Shown one piece after another: positions 18,720-28,737 of a stretch of DNA of 64,000 nt. This stretch comes from Planctomycetota bacterium (GTDB lineage: Bacteria; Planctomycetota; Phycisphaerae; Phycisphaerales; UBA1924): positions 26,008 to 90,007 of the forward strand of contig JAFEBO010000011.1 in assembly GCA_018242625.1 (NCBI GenBank). The letters run 5' to 3'. Under the pieces are notes generated by a model that did no database searches, had not been told where the DNA came from, and saw only the letters and a list, made by a program, of their open reading frames with translations. Position 1 is the stretch's first letter, and the number at the start of each line of letters is the position of its first letter. The position numbers and the translations under genes are program-made.

Positions 18720-19610
18720 CTATTTGGATTGGCTCGACCGGAGCGCCGCGTAAATCGCCTTTTCGCATTTCGGCCCGAACGATTCGTGCATCGCTTCCAG
18801 CATCCCCACCATCGCCGGATCCGCATCCGCGCTCGTCGGTGAACCGCTGTTGAACGGCGGCTGCGGGTCGTACTCCATAAACAACTGCACCCCCTTCGCA
18901 TACATCGTCCCTCGCCACTTCTGCACCAGCCGCAGCGCGAAATCGATTCCCGCAGTCACCCCTGCGCCCGTGACCCGATTTCGGTCCTCGACATACCGCG
19001 CCGCCACCGGCTCCGCGCCGCCGGCGCGCAGCGCACTCCGCGCAAGCCAGTGACTCGTCGCCTTGTAGCCTTTCAGGAGCCCCGCCGCCGCCAGCAGCAG
19101 CGACCCCGTGCACACACTCCCGATCCACTCTGCTTCAGCCCCCTGCCTCTGAAGAAACGACACCGTGGCCGCATCCTGCATCGCCTCGATCGTGCCGCTC
19201 GTTCCTCCCGGCACCATCACCAGCGTCTGCTTGTCCTTGATCTCCTCAAACGTCGCGTTCGGCGTGATCGCGTACCCCGTGTCGCACGCCACCGCTTCCC
19301 TGGTCTTGGCGACCAGCAGAACCTTCGCGCCCACCATGTTGACGAACACGTGATGAGGCCCGATCACATCCAGCGCTGTGAACTGCGGATACAGCACGAT
19401 CGCGATCCGTTCCTTCCCCGGCCGCATGATCGCCTCGTGCACATCATCGCTCATCGGCTCCGACGGCGCGGCCGAGGGCCTTTCACGCGCCGGTTCCGCA
19501 CGGGCAATCGCGCCGAGCATCGGCAACCCCGCCACCAGCCCCAACCCCGCCGCGAGCGCATCTCTCCTGGTTCCGCGAAATGAGCCCGTCCGTTGGTCGT
19601 TCTTGTCCAT
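18720..19610 (-). CDS. exported DJ-1/PfpI family protein, isonitrile hydratase-like
   Basis: The 296 residues begin with a twin-arginine signal (TRRDALAAGLGLVAGLPMLG). The rest is one DJ-1/PfpI glutamine-amidotransferase-like domain: IVLYPQFTALDVIGPHHVF (71-89), VMVPGGTSG, the nucleophile elbow SVCTGSLLLAAAG with Cys167, KGYKATSHW, and VTGAGVTAGIDFALRLV. This arrangement is typical of isonitrile hydratase and the ligand-binding part of GlxA-type regulators, but there is no AraC domain. Tat export would make it a periplasmic enzyme, which is less common. Substrate unknown. It stands upstream of the HMA gene on the same strand with 75 bases between. Confidence 0.85.
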   Translation of the reverse strand: MDKNDQRTGSFRGTRRDALAAGLGLVAGLPMLGAIARAEPARERPSAAPSEPMSDDVHEAIMRPGKERIAIVLYPQFTALDVIGPHHVFVNMVGAKVLLVAKTREAVACDTGYAITPNATFEEIKDKQTLVMVPGGTSGTIEAMQDAATVSFLQRQGAEAEWIGSVCTGSLLLAAAGLLKGYKATSHWLARSALRAGGAEPVAARYVEDRNRVTGAGVTAGIDFALRLVQKWRGTMYAKGVQLFMEYDPQPPFNSGSPTSADADPAMVGMLEAMHESFGPKCEKAIYAALRSSQSK

Positions 19611-19622
19611 CGTCCGCTTCCT

Positions 19623-20384
19623 TCAGAAATAGAAGTTCCCCAGAAACGTCTGCAGCCGCATGTCCGGACTGTTGATCCCGCTCAAATCAATCCGCGCCCG
19701 AGGCACCCACTCCACCGACCCATCCGACCACCCGCGATGAATCCCCTCGATCTCCGCCGCATGAAACCGAAAATCCGAATACCGGGGCGCCCCTTTGCGG
19801 CTGTGAAAATTCTCGTACCGCCGCTCTTCCACCGTCGGGAACTCCGTCAGGATGTCGGCCCACAGCACGCCCCGATTGAGCCCGCGATACTCGGCCGCCT
19901 GCCCCGGATGCGCCACCGTCCCGAGCCGCTTCTTCACAAGGTCCGACTGCTCCAGCCCGCCGAAATACGCGTAGCCCGTGTACAGACCTCCGCCAACCGT
20001 CACGCCCTCCGCATACCCAGATTCCGCCGCAAACGGGCAGTTGATCCACTTCGGCTGCTCCGCCCGCCGAGGCCACTCGATCGCCTCGCCCCGCGGCACC
20101 GACATCCCGAAGTACCCGCCGATCTGCCTCAGCCTCGCCACGCTGATGCTCGTCGGAACAAACGCGCTCATCGCCGGAAAGACCTTGTAATCGTTCAGAT
20201 ACAGCGTGTCCGCCGTCGCGAACTGCCTCAGGTTGTTCATGCACGTCACACGCTTGCCCGTCCGCCGCACCCCCGCCAGCGCAGGGACAAGCAGACCGAT
20301 CAGCACCGCGATCACCGCGATCACCACCATCAGTTCAACAAGCGTGAACCCGCGAGATCGAATGTCGTCGCCTCGAATGGTCAT
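19623..20384 (-). CDS. pseudopilin-like protein with prepilin N-terminal motif
   Basis: The ATG at 20384 (GGAG upstream) gives 253 residues. A type IV prepilin signal [20 protein letters not shown] starts at about residue 11: cleavage after Gly, methylated Phe, Glu at +5, then a hydrophobic helix. The body has the C-N-N-L-R-Q-F segment after the helix and the C-terminal [21 protein letters not shown], the display-type tail of planctomycete DUF1559-like pseudopilins. These are processed by prepilin peptidase and probably assemble in or below the envelope. The stop is 12 bases from the DJ-1 gene. No secretion ATPase is in the window. Confidence 0.85.
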   Translation of the reverse strand: MTIRGDDIRSRGFTLVELMVVIAVIAVLIGLLVPALAGVRRTGKRVTCMNNLRQFATADTLYLNDYKVFPAMSAFVPTSISVARLRQIGGYFGMSVPRGEAIEWPRRAEQPKWINCPFAAESGYAEGVTVGGGLYTGYAYFGGLEQSDLVKKRLGTVAHPGQAAEYRGLNRGVLWADILTEFPTVEERRYENFHSRKGAPRYSDFRFHAAEIEGIHRGWSDGSVEWVPRARIDLSGINSPDMRLQTFLGNFYF

Positions 20385-20445
20385 CGTGGCATCACTCCGC
20401 CGGCGCGGCGCCTCCTCCGTGCACCGCGCCGGCCCTCTCCGTATC

Positions 20446-21330
20446 TCAGGGACAAACAAGTTCGTTGTACGCCGCCGCGAAAATCACAAAGTCGGAGTCA
20501 TCAACAACGCCGTCGAAGTTCAGGTCGGCCGGGCAGCCCGCCGGCATCAACACGTCGGCGCAGTCGAGCAGGTTGTACGCCGCCGCGAAGATCACAAAGT
20601 CCGCATCGTCCACCAGCCCGTCGCCGTTGAGGTCCCCGCGGCATTCGCTGGGCAGGGTCGCGTCGAGCGCAAGATCGCCGATGTCCAGCCCGAAGTTGCC
20701 CTCCGGAAACCCGAGCGCGATCAGACCGTCCGAAATGAGCACATCACCCGTGATGTGCAGCGCGTTCCCGCTCACCGCGATGCTCGCGTTGGCAATGTCC
20801 GCAAACACCGCGTTGGGGAAGTCGATGTTGCTCGTCAGCACAAGCCCCGAGCGCGCGCCGCCCGCCCGCCCGGGCGCATAGCGGATCGCCCAATCCCCGA
20901 AGAGCAGAATCCCGCTGATCCCAGGATCGAGCGTGAACCTCGTCATCCCCCCGAAACCAATCTGGTCACCGCCCGGCAGGAACGGCCCGAAATCGTTGCC
21001 CGCAGCCCAGTTGCCCAGCACGTCGCTGCTGTCGACCAGCAGCGTCGAACCCTGCACCTGTCGCCCCGTCGGGCTCGCGATCCCAACCGGATTCACCGCC
21101 CACGTCACCGCCGCGCCCGGGTTGTTCCCCGGCAGCGACAACAACTCGTTCCGCGTTTCGGTGATCCCGAACACAGCATTGAAACCGTTCAGAGGGGTCT
21201 GCCCCAGCAAGGCGCTCAGGTCGAAAGTCAGAGTTGCGCTTCCGCCCGTGATCGGCCGTGGCGCGGCGCCGCCCGCCAACGCGAAAAGACTCATCGCCGA
21301 CGCCGCCGCCACATACTTGTACTTCTGCAT
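20446..21330 (-). CDS. secreted protein with a dockerin-like C-terminal tag
   Basis: The 294 residues have a signal peptide ([20 protein letters not shown]) and a conserved N-terminal domain of about 205 residues ([46 protein letters not shown]-type segment, [17 protein letters not shown]) that is paralogous to the protein at 22287-23051. The last 65 residues carry two calcium-loop repeats ([20 protein letters not shown] and [20 protein letters not shown]), each closed by a cysteine. The function is unknown; surface attachment or complex assembly through the tag is inference. Confidence 0.8.
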   Translation of the reverse strand: MQKYKYVAAASAMSLFALAGGAAPRPITGGSATLTFDLSALLGQTPLNGFNAVFGITETRNELLSLPGNNPGAAVTWAVNPVGIASPTGRQVQGSTLLVDSSDVLGNWAAGNDFGPFLPGGDQIGFGGMTRFTLDPGISGILLFGDWAIRYAPGRAGGARSGLVLTSNIDFPNAVFADIANASIAVSGNALHITGDVLISDGLIALGFPEGNFGLDIGDLALDATLPSECRGDLNGDGLVDDADFVIFAAAYNLLDCADVLMPAGCPADLNFDGVVDDSDFVIFAAAYNELVCP

Positions 21331-21437
21331 GAATCAAGCTCCGCGCTAGAAAACCGAAAAAAGCAGGCCGCACGCCGCAGCCGCAAACAACCACAAATCC
21401 GCCGCGGCGTCTTTCGACACCGCGGCGTTTCGCGCGA

Positions 21438-22223
21438 TCAGCGACGACGACGCGCCGCGATCACCCCACCCATCGCAAGCAGCGCACCCACACCCGGAGC
21501 CGGGATCGTCTCCGGCACGATCTCGATATGCCCGAGCACCAGCTCGGTGTCCAGGTGGCCGTTCGCGTCCTGGAAGAAGTTCAGCCAGTCGGTGCTGCCG
21601 AAGACGTAGTCCGCCGAGAGGTGCAGCTTCCCGCCCACCGTCTCCGTCACCACATTCCGCAGCTCAAACAGACTGCCCTGCCCCGGACCCGAAGTCGCAA
21701 AGATCTTCCAGATCGAATCCATCGGATCCTGCCGGACCGCCAGATGCTCCCACCACACCGACGCGCCCGGCTCGTTGAAATCACTCGTCGCACGGAACGA
21801 TCCCGCCAGCCCGATCCAGCCGTTCGGATTCGTCGTCGAGTTGTAATCCGTGATCTTGTGGTTCGCGGCAAAGCTGTTCACGCCGTAGCTGTTGACCGCC
21901 ATCGCAAATCCGCCGACAGGCTGCGTCAGCGGCGCGGTCGGCCCCGTCAGATAGTCCGTCGGATAGTGCGCCCCCGTCCAGCCCGCCCCCTCGAACCGAT
22001 CCGCGAACATCCAGCGCTTGCCGTTCTCGTCCGCGCTCGCGCCGATCACGCCGCTCGGGGTTCCGCTGATGTCCGTGTACTCCGCGCTCGGAGCCACGGT
22101 CGCCCACGCCGCACGATCAATCGTCATGTACGCCGTGCCGTTCGCGGTTGTATTCGCCAGCACGCCCGCCGACGCACTCGCCGAGAGCGACGCCGCAAAC
22201 ACCAGTCCAGTTGCAATCTTCAT
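21438..22223 (-). CDS. secreted PEP-CTERM-like protein
   Basis: The ATG at 22223 follows AAGGAGACAAG and gives 261 residues. There is a signal peptide (MKIATGLVFAASLSASASAG), a body rich in Trp, Tyr, Asn and Gly (WIGLAGSFRATSDFNEPGAS, SDYVFGSTDWLNF-like strands), and a terminal sorting signal IPAPGVGALLAMGGVIAARR ending in four arginines. Such tails direct proteins to exosortase for processing and surface or matrix delivery. It stands between two paralogous surface proteins but its body is not obviously related to them. Confidence 0.8.
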   Translation of the reverse strand: MKIATGLVFAASLSASASAGVLANTTANGTAYMTIDRAAWATVAPSAEYTDISGTPSGVIGASADENGKRWMFADRFEGAGWTGAHYPTDYLTGPTAPLTQPVGGFAMAVNSYGVNSFAANHKITDYNSTTNPNGWIGLAGSFRATSDFNEPGASVWWEHLAVRQDPMDSIWKIFATSGPGQGSLFELRNVVTETVGGKLHLSADYVFGSTDWLNFFQDANGHLDTELVLGHIEIVPETIPAPGVGALLAMGGVIAARRRR

Positions 22224-22286
22224 GTTCTTGTCTCCTTGAAATTCAAAAGGTCCTGTTTGATTGAAATTCCGATGCACGGCTCCGTC

Positions 22287-23051
22287 TCACCGACGACGAC
22301 GCGCCGCGATCAGACCGCCCAATCCCAGCAGCGCCGCCGCGCCCGGTGCCGGAACCAGCGTCGCCGTCAGGCTGAAATCGCCGACATCCAGACCAAGATT
22401 CGCCTGCGGGAAACCCAGCGCGATCAGAGCATCCGACACCAGCAGGTCGCCGGTGATCGACATCTGATTCCCGTTCACCAGAATGCTCAGGTTGCCGATG
22501 TCCGCGAACGTCGCGTTCGGAAAATCGATGTTGCTCGTGAGCACCAGCCCCGAACGGATATTCCCCGAAGCGCCCGCCGCCGTGCCCGCGCGCGACGACG
22601 AGTAACGAAGGCCCCAGTCGCCGAACAGCAGCGTGCCGCCGCCGAACGCCGGATTCACGCCCCACCGCGTCATGCCGCCGAATCCGATCTGCTCGCCCCC
22701 CGACAGGAATACGCCCGAATCGCTCCCGCTCGTCCACGTCCCCAGCACATCCGTCGGATCGATCGTCAGGTTTGATCCCTGAATCTGCCGGCCCGCCGGG
22801 CTCGGCGTGCCCACGGGGTTGATCGCCCACGAAACCGTTGAGCCCGGGTTGTTCCCCGGCAGACTCAGGCACTGCGCCCGCGTCTCCGTGATCCCAAAGG
22901 CCGCGTTGAACGAACTCAGCGGCGTCTGGCCCAGCATGACGTTCAGATCAAACGACATCGTCGCCGAACCCGACGCGATGCCCACCTGCGCCGCACCCGC
23001 CATCCCCGCAAAAACACACGAAACGCCAGTCAGCAAATACACAAGCTTCAT
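22287..23051 (-). CDS. secreted PEP-CTERM-like protein, paralogue of the dockerin-tagged neighbour
   Basis: The ATG at 23051 (GAGGAGAATC upstream) gives 254 residues. After a signal peptide (MKLVYLLTGVSCVFAGMAGA) comes a domain that aligns along its length with the protein at 20446-21330: [90 protein letters not shown]. The tail is different: VPAPGAAALLGLGGLIAARR plus two arginines, an exosortase-type signal in place of calcium-loop repeats. Function unknown. The two copies flank another PEP-CTERM-like gene, which suggests local duplication followed by a tail change. Confidence 0.8.
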   Translation of the reverse strand: MKLVYLLTGVSCVFAGMAGAAQVGIASGSATMSFDLNVMLGQTPLSSFNAAFGITETRAQCLSLPGNNPGSTVSWAINPVGTPSPAGRQIQGSNLTIDPTDVLGTWTSGSDSGVFLSGGEQIGFGGMTRWGVNPAFGGGTLLFGDWGLRYSSSRAGTAAGASGNIRSGLVLTSNIDFPNATFADIGNLSILVNGNQMSITGDLLVSDALIALGFPQANLGLDVGDFSLTATLVPAPGAAALLGLGGLIAARRRR

Positions 23052-23308
23052 CTTGATTCTCCTCTTAATCTTCTTTGAAAAGTGCACCGAAACCGCGACA
23101 TCGCTCCGCCAACAGGCAAAGCAGTCGCGACCACGAAAACTCAGTCCGTGAACTGGTTCGAAAAGTCCGGGCGATTTCACCCGATCAGCGAGATTGAACA
23201 ACCACTTCGGTCTCTGTGCGCGACGGCAGCCGCCCGCTTCACGCGTTTGCATACCACGCGCGGGGAGCACCATGAAGTCGCAATCTCAAACCGCAGGTCG
23301 TTGCCTAT

Positions 23309-24016
23309 TCAGCCCACGCGTGGTGGCGGCACCGGAACATCGAGACCACGCGTTGAAGAAATCGCGTCCCGCGGCAGCGGGACCTTTCCGCACACACGTG
23401 CAGGCACCTCGATTTCCACGACCCGCGCGGAAAAAGTGACCGGCAGCGAGACCGTCAGGAGCTGCTTGACCCCCTTGCACGCCAGCCCCGACATGGACAA
23501 GCCAAACGCCGCCCGTCCGTTCTGCCGAATCTCACCCGAGCAGCACGAGGAACTTTCAGCCCCCGTCGATTTCCGGCCGTCGACTCCGATCACCCGACAC
23601 GCCGCTCCGCCTTCAGCCCCAGAGACGCGAACCAACGCGATGCCCCGGCTCAGGGAATCCTTCAACTTCCCCACGCAAAGAGCACAATGAGCCGACCCGG
23701 CCCTCACCGCGTTCGCCGCTCCGATCCATTGATCATCGCTAAACGTCGCCACAGGGGGCGGCAGCACGCCGTTTTCAAGAGCCCAGACCAGCCTCTCATG
23801 CGCCGTATGGCAACAGCAATGCGTCCAGCACTCCGTGGCCGACGCACACCCGCACCCGCAATTTTCGCAGGGGTATCGCTCACCACTCCAACCGCTGAAG
23901 TACGAAGCAAGAAAACTCGGCGATGGGAGCATCCCGTGTGATGCGACGAGAAACGCGCCAAGCGTGAGCACGCAGATGGCCTTCCACAGCCATGGTTGTC
24001 GCCTGGCCCAAATCAC
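23309..24016 (-). CDS. cysteine-rich membrane-anchored protein
   Basis: A GTG at 24016 gives 235 residues. An N-terminal hydrophobic helix (PWLWKAICVLTLGAFLVASH) would act as signal or anchor. A cluster of ten cysteines follows, CENCGCGCASATECWTHCCC (ending CHTAHERL), plus CALC and a further SSCC pair, which looks like a metal- or cluster-binding region. The remainder has beta-rich character and ends in VPVPPPRVG. A perfect 15-base palindrome stands 12-26 bases upstream of the start. Metal handling is a reasonable guess given the HMA gene 5 kb away, but there is no direct evidence. The start codon is uncertain because no ribosome site is clear. Confidence 0.65.
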   Translation of the reverse strand: MIWARRQPWLWKAICVLTLGAFLVASHGMLPSPSFLASYFSGWSGERYPCENCGCGCASATECWTHCCCHTAHERLVWALENGVLPPPVATFSDDQWIGAANAVRAGSAHCALCVGKLKDSLSRGIALVRVSGAEGGAACRVIGVDGRKSTGAESSSCCSGEIRQNGRAAFGLSMSGLACKGVKQLLTVSLPVTFSARVVEIEVPARVCGKVPLPRDAISSTRGLDVPVPPPRVG

Positions 24017-24027
24017 CCACGACTCTA

Positions 24028-24042
24028 TACTGTTAAACAGTA
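24028..24042 (-). promoter_or_regulatory. palindromic operator candidate before the Cys-rich gene
   Basis: TACTGTT-A-AACAGTA is a perfect 7+1+7 inverted repeat located 12-26 bases upstream of the proposed GTG. On the minus strand it runs into TATAGA, a possible -10 box. The arrangement resembles BlaI/CopY-like or other dimeric repressor sites. The regulator is unknown. Confidence 0.5.
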
Positions 24043-24220
24043 GAAATTCCAGTCTGAGAGCCGCCAGAATCGCGGCTTATTGCCGTCACCGAGCGTGTTT
24101 CGAACTTGTTCGACAACGGCGTGTTGAGATCGAACTCCGATCCAGCAACCGGCATTTCCGGGGTCTTAGCGCTCCGACCTTAGGGGCGGTGCACTCCATT
24201 CCCGCCCTTCACTTGCTATA

Positions 24221-24254
24221 AACACTCCGGAGTGTTGGACGCTCCGAAACGGAG
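24221..24254 (+). promoter_or_regulatory. palindrome and leader hairpin before the DUF748 gene
   Basis: AACACTCCGGAGTGTT (24221-24236) is a perfect 16-base palindrome directly after TATAAA, a good -10 candidate (24216-24221). A small hairpin CTCCG-AAA-CGGAG (24242-24254) follows, 10 bases before the ATG. The palindrome is placed where a repressor would block transcription start; the hairpin could affect translation. Confidence 0.5.
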
Positions 24255-24263
24255 TCCGAGGCT

Positions 24264-27200
24264 ATGACTTCCACTTCTGGACGCTGGTCCCGCAAGAAGC
24301 GATTCCTGCTCGTCTATTTGCCGATCGCCCTCGTCCTCTACACCCTCTTCGGCTTCTTTGCCGTCCCGCTCATCATCCGCAACATCGTCGTCCCGCAGGT
24401 ACAAAAGCGCCTGAATGCGACCATCGCGCTCGAAAGCGCGTACACCAACCCCTTCACCTTCTGGCTCACGCTCAAGAAGCTTGAAGTCAAAGACCTCTCC
24501 GGCGAAAAGGTCTTCGCATTCGACCAGTTCGACGCCAACTTCCAGGCGCTCGACACCATCTTCTCCCGCGGCTGGCACTTCGGCGAGATAACGGTTGCTT
24601 CTCCATTCGTCAAAGGGCGTATCGAGGCCGATGGCTCCAACACCCTCGCAAAGCTCATCAAGCCAACGCCAGTCGACCCGAACGCCAAGCCCAGGGAACC
24701 CCTGAAGGTCCTGCCCCGCCTCGTGGTCCGCGATCTCGCCGTGCGCGACGGCACAGTGGACTTCAAGGACTTCTCAACACCAAGACCCTTCGAACGCCTC
24801 ATCAACGGCGCCCACTTCAACATCAAAAACGTCGACACGCGACCCGACGTCGTCAACCCGATGACGATCGAGTTCTCCACCGACGACGGCGCCAAGATCA
24901 CCTGGACCGGTACGCTCCAGGTCAACCCCCTTACAAGCAAGGGCGAGATCGAGGCCCAGGGCATCATGGCCTCCCGGTGGACGCCCTACGCCGCCCGCTA
25001 CACAGACATCGACCTCCAGGGCGCCAAGGTGCACGCCAAGCTCAACTACGAATTCGCGCCCGCCGCCTCGCCCCGCATCGCCAAAGTCAACATTTCCTCC
25101 GTCCTCGTCGAAGAGCCCAAGCTCATCGTCCCCTGGCAGCCTCTCATCAAAGGCCGCGCCGATGCCGGCGCCGACAAGATACTCGTCAGCGACATCAAGG
25201 TCGACGCAGACGCACGTTCCATCTCTATCGCCAAGATCGACGTACAGGGCGGCGAAAGCCTCCTCGAACTCAGCAAAGGCCGCTCCGTGCCCCAACGCGT
25301 CGCGGACGCTCTGCTCAGCGATCCCCGCAAGGCCGCCGAGATCGCCCCCGCCCCGCGAGTCGAACGCCCGGACGTCGCAACCATCCCCTACCCGATCGTT
25401 CGCCTGCTCACCGGGCTGGAGCAGCTCCTCACCGACGTGCAGAATCCCTGGGATATCACCCTCGAATCGCTCGAAGTCAGCGGACACCGCCACGCCTTCG
25501 CCGACCTGAACGCGCCCCAGCCCGTGAAGCTCGCAACTTCCGAAATCTCGCTCCACGCCGGCCCCATCAAAAGCGCCGAGCAGTTCAAGACTCCCTTTAC
25601 GCTCAACGCGGCTGTTCAAGAATCCGGCAAGGTTGCAATAAACGGCGTCATCGAACCACTCCCCCGCAAGATCGAGGGCGAAATCGACGGAACCGGACTC
25701 AACGCCACGGCCGCCGCGCCCTACATCCCCGAATCCGCCCTCAGCCCCCTGCCCCCCGCACACCTGGGCGACAGCATCCTCGCCATCAAGGGCAAGTTCC
25801 GCGCCGAGCTTCCCAAGGAAGGCGGCGCCCGCACGGGCTGGGCCGGCCGCACCCGTTTCGAGCCTCTTTCGTTCGAATCCACCGCCGGCAAGCAAGTGCT
25901 GCTGGGCGCCAAGTCGCTCGATGTTGTCAGCGACGCAACGCTCGACACCTCCACCGATGCCGATATCGCGATCCGGTGGAAAGGAACAATAAAAGGCGAA
26001 GGCTTCACCGCCGCCGCCCCGCTCGCGCAGTCCGGAGATACCAGGGCGCTCCTCGCGGGCATCAGCGTCGACGGTGCGCTGAACCTTGATCGCGAGTCCT
26101 CCGGTGAAATCAAGATCGCCTACAGCGGCTCCGCCGCCCTCTCGGGTGTGGAAGCCTCCGCCTCCGATGCGTACGGCCCAGTCTCCGCATCCCTGTCCGA
26201 TGCCGCCTTCAAGGGTCAGGTCGCCATCGCGGCTCAGCCCGGCACCGATCCCTCCCTCACGCTTTCCGGCGACGCCTCATCAAACGGCATCAAGGCCTCC
26301 GCCGAAAAGCTCGGCCAGGTCGCGCTCGCCGTCGCCGGCTTCAAGGCTGACGCCCTCAAAGTCGACTCCGCAGCAAAGTCCCTCGCCGCCACCCTCGTGG
26401 CGGTGCAGGGGCTCGATGTCAAGGGCTCGCCGCCCATGCTCCCGCCCGAGGGCTTTACCAAGCAGCCCCCCTCCGGCGAAAAACGCCGGATCTCCCTCGC
26501 AGGTCTTCTGCCAATCAACCTTGCCATCGACCGATTCGAACTCTCCGGGGGCAACATCGAGCTCACCGACGCCTCAGCAACCCCCACTTCGCCCCCCACC
26601 GTTCTCGAGGCCCACGACATTTCTGTCACGGCCGCTCCCGTCAACACTTCCGGCGCCGCCCCCTCCGATATCAACGTCGCCGCCACCGTCAACAGCAGCG
26701 GCAAATTCGCTCTGACCGGCACCCTCGACGCGTTCAAAGAGTCCCCGAGCGCCAACCTGAAGGTCCAGCTTTCCACCATCCCGGTGCCGCCATACTCCGG
26801 CCCGACCGGCCGATTCCTCGGTTACCAGATGGCCGACGGACGCATGACCACCGCCATCCCCATCCAGATCGAAAGCGAAAAAATGAAAGGCGAAATCGAT
26901 TTCGCCTTCGATCACTTGAAGCTCGGCGAACGCGTCAAAAGCCAGGACGCTATCGACGCACCACTCGAACTCGGGCTCGCCCTTCTCCGCGATTCCAACG
27001 ATCAGATCAAGAGCAAGATCCCCTTCTCCGGCGATCTCACCGATCCAAAGTTCAGCCTCGGCGGCGTCATCTGGCAGGCATTTACTGGGTTGCTTGTGAA
27101 GGCCGCCACCGCTCCCTTCCAGATCCTCGGCGCCATTTTCGGCGCCGGCAATCAGGACCTCTCGATGGTCGCCTTCGCCCCCGGTTCCGCCGAACTCTCG

Positions 27201-27716
27201 CCCGAAGCCATCTCCGTTCTCGATTCGCTCGCCAAGGGCATGACCGACCGCACAAGCATCTCTCTCAGCGTGCGCGGCCAGATCGAGCCAAAGTCCGACA
27301 CACTCGAGCTCAAACGCCAGTTCCTCCGCGAGGGCTACGCGGAAAAACTGTTCGGCAAGGGCAAGATCCAGAAGCTCAGCGATCAGCAGCTCAAAGACCA
27401 GACCATGATCGCCTTTGATCAGCTTCAGGTCGAGAAAGCCAAGGCGGAAAACAAACCCGCGCCACCCTCCGTCCGGCGCGTCGGCTCCGACGCCTCCCCC
27501 CCGCCCCCGCTGGAAGAAATGGAAGCCGCGCTCATCGAAGTCGTTCAGCTCCCGCCCGAGAAAATCGACGACCTCGCAAAGCGCCGCTCCCAGGCCGTCA
27601 TCGCACTGCTCACCGGCGAAAAGAAGATCGACGCCTCCCGCGTCAAGGCGGCCGAACCCGCCCCCGATAAACGCGATGCCGAAAAGCCCCGAGCCGTCTT
27701 CGAAGTGTTCAAGTAG
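24264..27716 (+). CDS. AsmA-like DUF748 family envelope protein
   Basis: This 1150-residue protein has one N-terminal transmembrane helix ([20 protein letters not shown], about 13-33) and a long periplasmic part with DUF748/AsmA-like features: [17 protein letters not shown], repeated short beta strands, [11 protein letters not shown], and near residue 860 [20 protein letters not shown]. This is typical of inner-membrane anchored bridge proteins thought to carry lipid across the periplasm. Residues about 965-1150 form a distinct domain ([20 protein letters not shown], then [21 protein letters not shown]) that recurs in the Gly-rich protein at 28738-30333. A palindrome and leader hairpin precede it. 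Lipid transport is family knowledge, not shown here. Confidence 0.85.
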   Translation: MTSTSGRWSRKKRFLLVYLPIALVLYTLFGFFAVPLIIRNIVVPQVQKRLNATIALESAYTNPFTFWLTLKKLEVKDLSGEKVFAFDQFDANFQALDTIFSRGWHFGEITVASPFVKGRIEADGSNTLAKLIKPTPVDPNAKPREPLKVLPRLVVRDLAVRDGTVDFKDFSTPRPFERLINGAHFNIKNVDTRPDVVNPMTIEFSTDDGAKITWTGTLQVNPLTSKGEIEAQGIMASRWTPYAARYTDIDLQGAKVHAKLNYEFAPAASPRIAKVNISSVLVEEPKLIVPWQPLIKGRADAGADKILVSDIKVDADARSISIAKIDVQGGESLLELSKGRSVPQRVADALLSDPRKAAEIAPAPRVERPDVATIPYPIVRLLTGLEQLLTDVQNPWDITLESLEVSGHRHAFADLNAPQPVKLATSEISLHAGPIKSAEQFKTPFTLNAAVQESGKVAINGVIEPLPRKIEGEIDGTGLNATAAAPYIPESALSPLPPAHLGDSILAIKGKFRAELPKEGGARTGWAGRTRFEPLSFESTAGKQVLLGAKSLDVVSDATLDTSTDADIAIRWKGTIKGEGFTAAAPLAQSGDTRALLAGISVDGALNLDRESSGEIKIAYSGSAALSGVEASASDAYGPVSASLSDAAFKGQVAIAAQPGTDPSLTLSGDASSNGIKASAEKLGQVALAVAGFKADALKVDSAAKSLAATLVAVQGLDVKGSPPMLPPEGFTKQPPSGEKRRISLAGLLPINLAIDRFELSGGNIELTDASATPTSPPTVLEAHDISVTAAPVNTSGAAPSDINVAATVNSSGKFALTGTLDAFKESPSANLKVQLSTIPVPPYSGPTGRFLGYQMADGRMTTAIPIQIESEKMKGEIDFAFDHLKLGERVKSQDAIDAPLELGLALLRDSNDQIKSKIPFSGDLTDPKFSLGGVIWQAFTGLLVKAATAPFQILGAIFGAGNQDLSMVAFAPGSAELSPEAISVLDSLAKGMTDRTSISLSVRGQIEPKSDTLELKRQFLREGYAEKLFGKGKIQKLSDQQLKDQTMIAFDQLQVEKAKAENKPAPPSVRRVGSDASPPPPLEEMEAALIEVVQLPPEKIDDLAKRRSQAVIALLTGEKKIDASRVKAAEPAPDKRDAEKPRAVFEVFK

Positions 27717-28092
27717 CGACCGGATTCTGCACGCCCAAAGGCGTTGTACCGCCGCTCGCCGCCCAAGCTTCATTCACCCTCGCCGTTACCCCTCAAATCC
27801 TCGCGGCGATTGCGACAAACCCCCGCCATCGCAAATCCACCGGCCAGTTTTGGTCGAAACGGATCAGGCGAGACCGCCCCCCCAAATTGCCACCCCAAGG
27901 CTGCCCGACCGCTTCCCGCCACGCCTCGCGGCCCTCACCAGGACGCTCCTGCAACCTGTTCGGCCGCTTCACCTTATGATTCACACCGCCACCCGGCTTT
28001 TATCGCGTTCTTCCCGATCAACCCTTTCTACCGAAATAAAGCCGTCCCGAACGCGTTCTGCGTGCGGGCCATTTAGCCTTCTGGGAGATTCC
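27717..28092. other. 376-base intergenic region
   Basis: No convincing gene, RNA or hairpin with a T-tract is seen between the DUF748 gene and the pseudopilin. The stretch is C-rich on the plus strand. The last 100 bases become AT-richer (around 27990-28050) and probably hold the promoter of the pseudopilin, but no clear -35/-10 pair can be defended. Confidence 0.4.
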
Positions 28093-28722
28093 ATGCCCGC
28101 GCTCCGTCCCGCCGCCTTGTCCCGACGAGCCTTCACCCTCATCGAAGTCCTCGTCGTTATCTCCATCATCGCCCTGCTCATCGCCATCCTCCTGCCCGCC
28201 CTCGGACCCGCACGCGATGCCGCACGCCGCGCCGCTTGCAGCGTCAACATGCGCTCGTGCGGCCAGGCAATCGAGCTCTATAAAAACCAGTGGAAGGAAG
28301 TCTTCCCGCTCGCTCGCTACATGCCCCAGCCCTGGCTGAGCGGCAGCAAGTACCCCGCCCTCAACGTCGCCATGGCCGATCAGCTCGACCGCGAAAGCCC
28401 AGCCTACCGCTGCCCCGGCGACCGGATCATCTGGAAAGTCACTTTCAAGGACGACTCCGTCACCCCGCCCGTCGACAAGATCAGCGGCATGTCGTACACC
28501 TACGTCACCGCCCTGGCCGGCGAGACGATCGAAAACGCCTTCACTTCCAAGTATCTGAAGATGACCCCCTCCAACACGCCACTTCTCTACGACTTTGACA
28601 ACGGCACCTACGAAACCCAGGACAAACAACAGATCCAGACTCCGTTCTTCCACCGCACCCGCAACGTCCTCTTCGCCGACGGGCACGCCAGCCGTTACGA
28701 CAGCGAGGGACACGTCGAGTAA
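28093..28722 (+). CDS. pseudopilin-like protein with prepilin N-terminal motif
   Basis: The ATG at 28093 with GGGAG upstream gives 209 residues. It starts with a short basic leader and the prepilin motif [20 protein letters not shown]: cleavage before Phe (after Ala rather than Gly), Glu at +5, then the hydrophobic helix. After the helix comes [20 protein letters not shown], and the end reads [20 protein letters not shown], the H-X9-DG type C-terminus of planctomycete pseudopilins. It probably requires prepilin peptidase and assembles in a short pilus-like structure. It is placed between two genes that share a terminal domain and precedes the Gly-rich gene by 15 bases, so these two form one transcription unit. 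Confidence 0.85.
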   Translation: MPALRPAALSRRAFTLIEVLVVISIIALLIAILLPALGPARDAARRAACSVNMRSCGQAIELYKNQWKEVFPLARYMPQPWLSGSKYPALNVAMADQLDRESPAYRCPGDRIIWKVTFKDDSVTPPVDKISGMSYTYVTALAGETIENAFTSKYLKMTPSNTPLLYDFDNGTYETQDKQQIQTPFFHRTRNVLFADGHASRYDSEGHVE

Positions 28723-28737
28723 TCCGAAGGCATCACC

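Noticed and set aside
23052..23308. A plus-strand gene in the 257-base gap before the Cys-rich gene
   Set aside because: Frames with an ATG at 23272 and upstream have no ribosome site and run antisense into the Cys-rich gene; the gap more likely holds the promoter of the PEP-CTERM-like gene.
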